A stretch of DNA of 11,016 nt from Candidatus Poseidoniaceae archaeon (GTDB lineage Archaea; Thermoplasmatota; Poseidoniia; Poseidoniales; Poseidoniaceae): NCBI GenBank assembly GCA_022425585.1, contig JAKMFF010000291.1:1-11016 (forward strand). The letters run 5' to 3'. Below the pieces are notes generated by a model. The model was given only the letters and a program-made list of their open reading frames with translations. It was not told where the DNA came from and did no database searches. This document shows positions 1-5,795 of this stretch, piece after piece. The position numbers and the translations under genes are program-made. Position 1 is the first letter of the stretch, and each line of letters opens with the position of its first letter.

Positions 1-1470
1 TTCGATATTAACGCCAAGGGCAACTAATTTAGCATTCAATTCTTTGACTTCGCTAGAATCGGGTGCTGCGTGACAACGCCAAGGCAGTGGGGCAGCTAAT
101 TTACCAAGCATATGGCCAACAGCAGCATTGGTAGCAACCATAAACGATTCAATCATTCTAGTGGCATCAGTAGGCCATTTTACCATGACTTTAATTTGTT
201 CATCATCTAATATCCGCGGCCGCATTTCGGCGTTAGCAATGTTAAGTTTGACCTCTCTTGCTTGCCATACTTTGGCTAGTTCAAACATCGAATCAAACCG
301 CTCATCGCCAATAGAATCCTCATATGACAGATTTTGTTTTACCTTGATTACTGCTTCATAGGCCGCCGATTTAGTGACCTTGGATTCATTATCTAATTCC
401 ATAGCAATTACCATGGCAAGTCTGTCAACATCAGCTCGCAAGGAACATAAATCATCAGCCAGCCTAGGTGGCAGCATAGGCAATACAGTGTGTGGCAAAT
501 ACACCGATGTTGCCCTTGCTCTAGCCGCTGCGTCTAGCCTAGTGCCGAGCCTAACGTAATGTGCAACATCTGCAATAGCAACCCAAAGAGTGGTCTTACC
601 ATCTTGCTGAACTAGGCAGACTGCGTCATCAAAATCCTTAGCATCGTGAGGGTCAATGGTGACGAATGGTAAATGTCTTAGATCCGTTCTTCCATTGGTG
701 ATTTCAAGTTCCCCTTCGACCTCTGCTTGCTGCTTGCTATGTTGTACTAACCCGTCATCATACTGTCTTGGAAATGGATTCTTACCATCGCGTTTTCGAG
801 CCTCAAGTCGCATATCTAATACCTCAGTAACAGATATTTTCCCGCTTTGTAAGAGTAGTAGGGCCATGCTTGGAGTAGCATCTTGGAACCTAAAACCGCA
901 CCTAGCATCGGCAAATTTACTGATTTCTTTAATCAAATCAAACTTACCCCAATGCCGCATTCCATCTTTGTTAAGCGATAATTCATCAGGCATTTGACTG
1001 CCAGTTAGTTTTGCTAGCCAAGCATTTTCGATTATCTCATAGCACGATGTATCTTCCTTAGAACTGCTGGTTATTGGGCCTTGAAATAATTGTTTAGCAC
1101 TGCTGTGACGGTCAAAAAAAGACCGCCAGGTATTGACCGCATTTTTGATATCATCAATCTCATTTCTAGTTCTTAGCGTCACCGTCCGGGCTTCAGAGTT
1201 GGTGAAATATTGCTGTGATTTACGGATTTCTGCCAACGATTGGTCTAATTTTGACCGAAAAGCACGTTCAGCTTTTAGGTCTACAGCAAATCTTCCAGCC
1301 ATGTTTTCGCCAGCAATTAGTAAATCAGCAATAGATTGGGCGTTCCAAAGTTTTGAAAATAGCGTATCATCCTCGCCGATAAGATTGGACATCCGTTTCC
1401 ATAGTCGTTCACCTTCGCTTAATTGTGGGCCTTTGTTTCGTCCACTACGTCGATTGTGCTGTTTGGCCAT
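1..1470 (-). CDS. RNase II/RNase R family 3'-5' exoribonuclease, partial (C-terminal part outside window)
   Basis: An open frame runs from ATG at 1470 to the left edge without a stop (490 residues visible). It carries the RNB catalytic signature: TIDPHDAKDFDDA at residues 271-283. This supplies the four metal-binding aspartates (D273, D279, D281, D282) that match those of E. coli RNase II/R. Further RNB-family blocks follow: TSVYLP at 321-326, PMLPPRLADDLCSL at 331-344 and MIESFMVATNAAV at 439-451. HAAPD at 467-471 matches the RNase R segment with RIHD. The family degrades RNA processively from the 3' end in the cytoplasm. The first ~265 residues show no cold-shock-domain motif that I recognise and begin with a basic stretch. 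The gene starts 7 bases after the dnaJ stop, so the two are probably co-transcribed. A GTGAG just upstream is only a weak ribosome binding site. Family assignment is firm; the exact RNase II versus R subtype is not. Confidence 0.92.
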   Translation of the reverse strand, partial: MAKQHNRRSGRNKGPQLSEGERLWKRMSNLIGEDDTLFSKLWNAQSIADLLIAGENMAGRFAVDLKAERAFRSKLDQSLAEIRKSQQYFTNSEARTVTLRTRNEIDDIKNAVNTWRSFFDRHSSAKQLFQGPITSSSKEDTSCYEIIENAWLAKLTGSQMPDELSLNKDGMRHWGKFDLIKEISKFADARCGFRFQDATPSMALLLLQSGKISVTEVLDMRLEARKRDGKNPFPRQYDDGLVQHSKQQAEVEGELEITNGRTDLRHLPFVTIDPHDAKDFDDAVCLVQQDGKTTLWVAIADVAHYVRLGTRLDAAARARATSVYLPHTVLPMLPPRLADDLCSLRADVDRLAMVIAMELDNESKVTKSAAYEAVIKVKQNLSYEDSIGDERFDSMFELAKVWQAREVKLNIANAEMRPRILDDEQIKVMVKWPTDATRMIESFMVATNAAVGHMLGKLAAPLPWRCHAAPDSSEVKELNAKLVALGVNIE

Positions 1471-1477
1471 AGAATGC

Positions 1478-2392
1478 TCACAATCCACTATCCCTTAGAG
1501 CCTCGAGCGCTTTAATTTGCTCTTTGGTTAGTTTTTCGTGTTCAATCAACACAAACTCAAGGTCTAAATCTCCACCACCAAGTCCGGCTTTGCTCATTCG
1601 TCTACGGTCGCCAACCTGAGTATTTGCGGGGACTTTCAGTAATCCTTCTTTACCCGATGGCAAAGTTACCTTGACTTTTCCACCAAGTGCAAGAGTGCTG
1701 TATGGCGTTTTAACTTCTTGAACCAGTACGTCACCATCCCAGAAGCGACCTTCACCAGCATCGATTCGTACCGTCAGAATTACATCACCAGAATCGCCTT
1801 GTGGGTGATCATTACCTTGCCCCTTCATACGTTTGATGGTGCCATGAGTTACTCCTGCCTTCAACTGTGTTTGCAAAGTGACAGACTTTGCTTCCATTGT
1901 ACCCGCAGGGTTAGGCTTTAGCCGTTTGAAAGTGAATGAGAAGGTGCCCCCTTCAGCGGCTTGTTCGGTAGTGATATCGATACTAACATTGATGTCGCGA
2001 CCTTTTGGGCGTTGGGATTGTTGTTGTTGCCGTCCTCGACCTTGTGAGCCAAACGGATTGCCGCCCATGCCTGAAAATTGTCCACCTCGGCGCCCACCGC
2101 CGCCAAACATCTGACCTATCATGTCTTCAAAACCAGCACCGCCCATGCCGCCTTGGCCGCCACCAAACATGTTGGCCATCTGTTGTTGCTGGTCATATTC
2201 TCGACGACCCTGTGCGGTTCCAATTTTGTCATAGGCGGCTTGAACTTGTTTGAATTTCGCTTCTGCGCTGGCATTGTCTGGATTTCTATCGGGGTGAAAT
2301 TGTCGAGCCTTCTTGCGAAACGCACGTTTGATTTCAGCATCAGCAGCATTCTTGCTAACGCCAAGTACTCGGTATGGGTCCGGCTCCGCCAT
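1478..2392 (-). CDS. DnaJ-class co-chaperone without zinc finger (CbpA-like, type II Hsp40)
   Basis: The 304-residue protein opens with a J domain (about residues 5-69) that includes DPYRVLGV and the HPD tripeptide at 33-35, which stimulates DnaK ATPase. A Gly/Phe/Gln-rich linker covers about 74-128. A substrate-binding C-terminal region (about 130-290) follows, with GRDINVSIDIT, GDVILTV, GDVLVQ and GLLKVPANTQVGDRRRM. There are no CxxCxGxG zinc-finger repeats, so this is a type II J protein resembling bacterial CbpA, shorter than canonical DnaJ (about 370-390). It would work with DnaK and GrpE, neither of which lies in the window. It is divergent from secE and followed 7 bases later by the RNase gene. 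The ATG at 2392 lacks a well-spaced ribosome binding site; the nearest GAGG lies about 22 bases upstream. Archaeal DnaK/DnaJ systems are generally regarded as acquired from bacteria, which fits the domain layout. Confidence 0.95.
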   Translation of the reverse strand: MAEPDPYRVLGVSKNAADAEIKRAFRKKARQFHPDRNPDNASAEAKFKQVQAAYDKIGTAQGRREYDQQQQMANMFGGGQGGMGGAGFEDMIGQMFGGGGRRGGQFSGMGGNPFGSQGRGRQQQQSQRPKGRDINVSIDITTEQAAEGGTFSFTFKRLKPNPAGTMEAKSVTLQTQLKAGVTHGTIKRMKGQGNDHPQGDSGDVILTVRIDAGEGRFWDGDVLVQEVKTPYSTLALGGKVKVTLPSGKEGLLKVPANTQVGDRRRMSKAGLGGGDLDLEFVLIEHEKLTKEQIKALEALRDSGL

Positions 2393-2486
2393 TATACCGG
2401 CTACAGGGGCCCTTCCTCATCAATTCTTGCAGAACCTTACTTGCTGACTTTGGTCGGTTTTGCGAAATTGATTACAGCCGACGCGG

Positions 2487-2494
2487 TTATATTT
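2487..2494 (+). promoter_or_regulatory. TATA box of the secE-spt5 transcript, with SD at 2519-2524
   Basis: TTATATTT lies 36 bases before the secE ATG. A start site about 25 bases downstream would leave a leader of roughly 15 bases carrying AGAGGT (2519-2524), a good ribosome binding site 6 bases from ATG 2531. The AT block reads AAATATAA on the other strand, so it could also serve dnaJ, with a leader of roughly 70 bases. It is preceded directly by CGACGCGG (2479-2486), an octamer that recurs upstream of the uL11 TATA box. The promoter call rests on spacing and composition only. Confidence 0.55.
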
Positions 2495-2530
2495 GAAGGG
2501 CAGTTGGGGTGACAAGCCAGAGGTTGTACC

Positions 2531-2803
2531 ATGCCTGTCGAAACAGAAAAAAAGCGTTCCTTCGAAGACAAAGTTCAGGACCGTCAAGACTGGATTGAAG
2601 CCCAATTTAGACGTATTTCACGTGGTTCGTGGGCTCGTATTATCCGAATGGCTAGGAAGCCTTCGCCGCAAGAATTCAAACAAACTAGCATAGTTTGTGG
2701 AATTGGCTTATTTGTATTAGGCGCAATTGGGTTTGCATTATTGGTGCTAATGGACAATTTCTTCCCTTGGTTAATCCATGACGTAATTGGAATTGGTAAC
2801 TGA
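2531..2803 (+). CDS. secE: Protein translocase subunit SecE (Sec61 gamma)
   Basis: This 90-residue protein has a charged amphipathic N-terminal helix, the SecE hallmark segment RMARKPSPQEFKQTS (about residues 39-53) and one membrane span (about 54-75). It is the small essential subunit that clamps SecY/Sec61-alpha in the cytoplasmic membrane. It is slightly longer than the ~60-residue archaeal average because of about 25 extra charged N-terminal residues. The start is fixed by AGAGGT at 2519-2524. It sits 18 bases upstream of spt5, the classical archaeal secE-spt5 (nusG) arrangement, which strengthens the assignment of both genes. Confidence 0.93.
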   Translation: MPVETEKKRSFEDKVQDRQDWIEAQFRRISRGSWARIIRMARKPSPQEFKQTSIVCGIGLFVLGAIGFALLVLMDNFFPWLIHDVIGIGN

Positions 2804-2821
2804 AATTAAGGAGTGATTTAG

Positions 2822-3736
2822 ATGACTGAAGCATTTGTCGCCTTTGTGCGTTTTGAAGAAAAATTATTATTGATGCGTAGAAATAAATCTGATGGAGATT
2901 TTCCTGCCCTTTGGGATGGAGTTTGGGGTATTGCAGATACTCAAGAAGAAGTTCTTGCAAGAGTTGCTGAAGCAACAAGTATCCCAGTAGAGAACCTCCA
3001 TTATCACAGTACTGGGCCAGAGCGTGGTATCGATATGGGAAGGTCGCTAGTTGATGTAATGCCAATTTTGGTTGTCGCATCCACTGATGAAGTGACGCCA
3101 ACAGGTCGTTACGCCGAGCACGAATGGATTGACCCTGGTAAATTGCAAGAATACAATTGCATATTCTCCAACATCGATATGGAAAATGCTCATTCTTTGT
3201 TTAGAGAAATGTACGGCTCTGTCGGGTCTTTCTTGTATATCGTCAAGACAGCAATTGGCTCCGAACAAAGAGTCGCTGATGAAATGCATGCTAGACTCCA
3301 CGGCAGTGGTTCGCTGACCGCTCTGCAAGACGATATTATGTCTATTCTACACCCTACTGGAATGCGTGGCTATGTATTTGTTGAATCAAGTGCAATCTAC
3401 CACGTTGAGAAGTTGATTGGTCGCTCTGGTGGTCGTGACCCAACCTCTCGTCGAGGAATCAACCAAACACCTTTGAAGAATGCTAAGACAGTATTACCTG
3501 GAGAAGCACCGCTTGCTGATATTCTTCCATACCTAGAACCAAAGGCAGTTACTTCAGGAATCGAAGTCGGTTGTATTGTTGAGATTATCACTGGTGCATT
3601 CAAGGGCGAGAAGGCTCGTATCTTGAGCGTTGCAGAATCCAAAGAAGAAGTTAGTATGGAATTATATGACCAACCGATTCCGATGACAGTTAACATGCGT
3701 GGAGATCACGTAAGGGTTATCGAGAGAGTCGAATAA
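2822..3736 (+). CDS. spt5: Transcription elongation factor Spt5 (NusG family) with an N-terminal degenerate Nudix-like domain
   Basis: The 304-residue protein has two parts. Residues about 1-125 look like a Nudix fold: AFVAFVRFEEKLLLMRRN, then LWDGVWGIA and RVAEATSIPVENL where the Nudix box should be, and EHEWIDPGKL (99-108) near the end. The catalytic consensus GX5EX7REUXEEXGU is mostly lost, with at most one or two of its glutamates in place, so hydrolysis is unlikely. Residues about 135-304 are a complete archaeal Spt5: NGN domain (FLYIVKT 137-143, GYVFVES 173-179, VLPGEAPLADILPYLEPK) and a KOW domain (about 245-304, with VEIITGAFKGEKARI). Spt5 binds the RNA polymerase clamp with Spt4 and supports elongation. 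Typical archaeal Spt5 is about 150 residues. A basic ~15-residue insertion sits inside the NGN domain (about 190-206). AAGGAG at 2808-2813 supports ATG 2822, and secE ends 18 bases upstream. The Spt5 half is certain; the Nudix-like label is a motif-level judgement. Confidence 0.9.
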   Translation: MTEAFVAFVRFEEKLLLMRRNKSDGDFPALWDGVWGIADTQEEVLARVAEATSIPVENLHYHSTGPERGIDMGRSLVDVMPILVVASTDEVTPTGRYAEHEWIDPGKLQEYNCIFSNIDMENAHSLFREMYGSVGSFLYIVKTAIGSEQRVADEMHARLHGSGSLTALQDDIMSILHPTGMRGYVFVESSAIYHVEKLIGRSGGRDPTSRRGINQTPLKNAKTVLPGEAPLADILPYLEPKAVTSGIEVGCIVEIITGAFKGEKARILSVAESKEEVSMELYDQPIPMTVNMRGDHVRVIERVE

Positions 3737-3784
3737 TAGCTTTACCTCTTCAAAACCTGCTTTGATTAGAGTAGGATATGCAAG

Positions 3785-3792
3785 TATTATAT
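3785..3792 (+). promoter_or_regulatory. TATA box for a probable leaderless transcript of the membrane-protein cassette
   Basis: TATTATAT lies 24 bases before ATG 3817, so its centre is about 28 bases from the A. That is the spacing expected if transcription starts at or next to the start codon. No Shine-Dalgarno sequence precedes the ATG, which supports a leaderless message. This indicates that the cassette has its own promoter and is not only read through from spt5. Confidence 0.5.
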
Positions 3793-3802
3793 CTGTAACC
3801 GT

Positions 3803-3816
3803 GTCGACGTCTTTTT
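3803..3816 (+). terminator. Overlapping GTCGAC/GACGTC palindromes plus T5, possible spt5 terminator
   Basis: GTCGAC (3803-3808) and GACGTC (3806-3811) overlap and are followed by five T residues (3812-3816) directly before ATG 3817. Archaeal polymerase can stop at short oligo-T tracts. This could therefore end spt5 transcripts at the exact point where the leaderless downstream message would begin. T5 is short, so the call is weak. Confidence 0.25.
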
Positions 3817-4248
3817 ATGGAAATGAAAGAGATTCTAAATCCTAAAGGATGGATGATTGGTTTAGGCGTGATTGTGATTTTAGCTGCTTTGGGCAATATA
3901 GCCGGCGCAGAAACTGTCGCAGAAGATGCATGGGGCGAAGACAACATAATGGGTAATGAAGCCGCTTATGAAGAAATGTGGGGTCTTCACTTGATCCCGC
4001 TAGGAGTAATGGCAATTGCAACAGGAGTATTTGTTAAAGGCAAGGCACTTTCACAAATGGCAATGACTGCTTCTGCTGGAATTGTTGTTGTCATTGGTGG
4101 TGGAATGGGCTTTATGACCCAACGCCACGATTACGGAACGGCTGGCGGCGCAGCTACCATTATTCCTTTGATAATGATGGCACTGGTAATCGCTCTTGGA
4201 GTATCAGGTTATATGCACAAGGATGACGAAGAAACAACGGAGGCATAA
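3817..4248 (+). CDS. Unknown four-span membrane protein, first gene of a three-gene cassette
   Basis: I do not recognise this 143-residue protein. It has four predicted membrane spans (about residues 11-30, 56-74, 79-100 and 112-132). A strongly acidic loop (31-54, rich in E/D with AEDAWGEDN) lies between spans 1 and 2, and an acidic cytoplasm-or-exterior tail (KDDEETTEA) ends the protein. Spans 3 and 4 are rich in Gly, Met and Ala. No catalytic or cofactor-binding motif is visible. Two start codons are possible (3817 and 3823); the first fits the TATA spacing. The stop lies 2 bases before the next ATG, and the end of this gene holds the GGAGG (4239-4243) for that next gene. Tight coupling suggests that the three products act together in the cytoplasmic membrane. 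Confidence 0.8.
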   Translation: MEMKEILNPKGWMIGLGVIVILAALGNIAGAETVAEDAWGEDNIMGNEAAYEEMWGLHLIPLGVMAIATGVFVKGKALSQMAMTASAGIVVVIGGGMGFMTQRHDYGTAGGAATIIPLIMMALVIALGVSGYMHKDDEETTEA

Positions 4249-4250
4249 TC

Positions 4251-4949
4251 ATGAGTGATAGAAATTTAATTCCCTACTTTTTGACATTCGGTCCAATATT
4301 GCTGGTTGGAGCATTCATGATGTGGCCAGCATCCGAAGCTATCGGTTTGCGAGGCATGCAATCATTAGTCGATGAAATGGATTCCTTGATGCCACTACTT
4401 ATCGCAGCAATGCTAGGAACGATGATGGTTCTAGGCGGAGTGTATCTAATGATCTCAGAAATGATGGAAAACACCAGTGGCATGAATAAGCAATTACTCA
4501 ATGTCGCTAGCGTTTTGATCATTGTAACTATGGCGTCTTTCGTATTTGGTCTTGGCAGTAACGTAGCTGTCATCAATGAAGCTGATGGCGAAATTGATGC
4601 TGATGATGATTCATTTGCCTATGAAACGGAGGCAGACCGTTCTAACACTCTATCAAATGCGTTTGATGCAGGCAACACCGTCTGGACAATGTCTCCAGTA
4701 ACTTGGGGATTGTCGTTAGTATTAATTGGTCTTGTAGCCTTCATGATGAAGCGCCCCGAGTCTGCAATGGATTACGTTATGCCGGCATTAATGCCAGTTG
4801 GCACATTATTCTTGAGTTTGCCAATCATTGGAGATAATGGATTGTTTAACATGGTGTTCCCAGTAGTATTACTAGTGCACATCATCATTGGCGGACTAAT
4901 GCTGTCTGGTAAGGTCACAGTGCCTGGCTCGACTGAAGAGGGTGTTTGA
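4251..4949 (+). CDS. Unknown six-span membrane protein, second gene of the cassette
   Basis: The 232-residue product is not a family I recognise. Hydrophobic spans lie near residues 8-25, 47-68, 82-101, 149-166, 173-192 and 199-220. A hydrophilic acidic loop at about 106-146 (GEIDADDDSFAYETEADR) sits between spans 3 and 4. The protein is methionine-rich in its spans, with several MM pairs. No signal cleavage site, ATPase or redox motif is visible. GGAGG at 4239-4243, 7 bases before ATG 4251, sets the start. It is followed 1 base after its stop by the third gene. Length and span number suggest it is the core of the cassette, with the two four-span proteins as partners; that is inference. Confidence 0.8.
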   Translation: MSDRNLIPYFLTFGPILLVGAFMMWPASEAIGLRGMQSLVDEMDSLMPLLIAAMLGTMMVLGGVYLMISEMMENTSGMNKQLLNVASVLIIVTMASFVFGLGSNVAVINEADGEIDADDDSFAYETEADRSNTLSNAFDAGNTVWTMSPVTWGLSLVLIGLVAFMMKRPESAMDYVMPALMPVGTLFLSLPIIGDNGLFNMVFPVVLLVHIIIGGLMLSGKVTVPGSTEEGV

Positions 4950-4950
4950 G

Positions 4951-5340
4951 ATGGAACAATTAAAGAAAATCTGCAATGTCAAAGTTTGGCTTATACTTAT
5001 AGCAGTAATTCACACAGTAGTTGGTGTACTTGCTCAAACAGACTTCTCAGTTGATGCTGAAGCAGAAATGGCCGGAGTATTTTTGGTAATCTCGACCTAT
5101 CTATTCTATGCAGCATTCTTCACCACCGGTGAGGCGCAAGCAAGACTTGCAGCTGTATTAGCTGGCCCTATCTGGGTATGGTTCATGATTTGCGCACTCT
5201 TTGAACTGGAAAGTGGCACTGGCGTGGTTTGGGAATTAAGTCCTGAGCTATTACCACCATTGGTGTTCTGGGGTATGACCGCACTTAGCGGGTTGCTACA
5301 CGGCAATTTCCATAATTTGATGTCTAGCGAAGAAGCCTAA
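4951..5340 (+). CDS. Unknown four-span membrane protein, third gene of the cassette
   Basis: From ATG 4951 the protein has 129 residues and four hydrophobic spans (about 10-28, 40-58, 64-84 and 98-116). The second loop is short and acidic. Tryptophan and phenylalanine are frequent in the second half (GPIWVWFMI, PPLVFWGM). I see no recognisable domain. The start was placed at ATG 4951 and not at the in-frame GTG 4942, because GAGGGTG (4938-4944) then lies 6 bases upstream and the ATG follows the previous stop by 1 base. Translational coupling to the gene before it is likely. The transcript probably ends in the 116-base spacer before uL11, which has its own promoter. Confidence 0.78.
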   Translation: MEQLKKICNVKVWLILIAVIHTVVGVLAQTDFSVDAEAEMAGVFLVISTYLFYAAFFTTGEAQARLAAVLAGPIWVWFMICALFELESGTGVVWELSPELLPPLVFWGMTALSGLLHGNFHNLMSSEEA

Positions 5341-5398
5341 TCTTCGGTTTATATTATCACGCCTTAGATTTTGGTCTGACATAAACGACGCGGCGCGA

Positions 5399-5405
5399 TT
5401 ATATA
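5399..5405 (+). promoter_or_regulatory. TATA box of the uL11-uL1-uL10-L12 operon
   Basis: TTATATA lies 51 bases before the uL11 start. A transcription start about 25 bases downstream leaves a leader of roughly 25-30 bases with GGAG at 5445-5448, 8 bases before ATG 5457. CGACGCGG (5386-5393) lies five bases upstream, the same octamer as at the secE promoter. A small imperfect hairpin (5425-5444, ATGC/GCAT and CAC/GTG around GTAT) overlaps the expected start site and abuts the ribosome binding site. It might be only partly transcribed. Confidence 0.55.
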
Positions 5406-5456
5406 GGGGAGTTTAGTCGGCAAGATGCCCACGTATGTGAGCATGGAGTTGAAATA

Positions 5457-5738
5457 ATGCCGAAACCTTGGACATCGCATCTAATTAGAGATGCTCTAGG
5501 TGTCAAGAAGTGTAACGGCAGTATGGAAGCTGCGACCGAAGACCTACCTTTGGAAAAGGCAATTGAAGTTGCCCAGAAGAAGCACGGCGAAGGTCATCTG
5601 ACCGGTGCGGACTTGAAAGCACAAACACGCGAAGTTATTGGAACATGTGTGTCAATGCGTGTCAAGATCGACGGTCATTGGGCAAACGAGGCGCTAGCCA
5701 TAATCAGTAAAGGAGATTGGGACGAGCGCTTTAATTGA
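5457..5738 (+). CDS. Ribosomal protein uL11, C-terminal domain only (N-terminal domain absent)
   Basis: The 93-residue protein matches only the rRNA-binding C-terminal domain of archaeal uL11. PWTSHLIRDALGVKK corresponds to the family segment PPxSxLLKxxxGIxK. DLKAQTREVIGTCVSMRVKIDG corresponds to the AAVKxVIGTCxSMGVxVxG region, and the ending DWDERFN resembles the usual acidic tail. Archaeal uL11 is about 160 residues; the Pro-rich N-terminal domain (PPLGPALGPLG type) is missing. No in-frame start codon lies between ATG 5457 and a stop at 5382, and the 116-base spacer holds no fragment of that domain. The gene has its own TATA box and GGAG, and it begins at the domain boundary. The glycine of the SMG motif is arginine here. 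It occupies the expected uL11 place before uL1-uL10-L12. In the ribosome the retained domain binds the 23S GTPase-associated region; the missing domain normally contacts translation GTPases and the stalk base. Confidence 0.85.
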   Translation: MPKPWTSHLIRDALGVKKCNGSMEAATEDLPLEKAIEVAQKKHGEGHLTGADLKAQTREVIGTCVSMRVKIDGHWANEALAIISKGDWDERFN

Positions 5739-5758
5739 ACAAATCACGGACCGCGGAA

Positions 5759-5772
5759 GAGGATAAAACCTC
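5759..5772 (+). promoter_or_regulatory. Small hairpin in the uL11-uL1 spacer
   Basis: GAGG (5759-5762) and CCTC (5769-5772) can pair around ATAAAA, 23 bases before the uL1 start. The 57-base spacer also has GACCGC twice. The ribosome binding site GGTGAGG (5785-5791) lies just before ATG 5796. uL1 represses its own mRNA in some bacteria and methanogens through an rRNA-like structure, so this is a possible site. I could not match it to the known uL1-binding motif. Confidence 0.25.
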
Positions 5773-5795
5773 GTAGACCGCAGGGGTGAGGTAAT

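Noticed and set aside
128..1498. Several plus-strand open frames of 60-120 codons
   Set aside because: They lie opposite the RNB exoribonuclease frame, whose catalytic motifs are clear, and their translations resemble no protein.
1718..2512. Plus-strand frames over dnaJ, the longest 144 codons (2078-2512)
   Set aside because: They are antisense to well-conserved J-domain and C-terminal sequence and have no ribosome binding site or family likeness.
5425..5444. Hairpin before uL11 with GCATGGAG and GAAATA, reminiscent of the 23S rRNA uL1-binding region
   Set aside because: The resemblance is short and from memory, and the predicted transcription start falls inside the hairpin, so a uL1 operator could not be supported.
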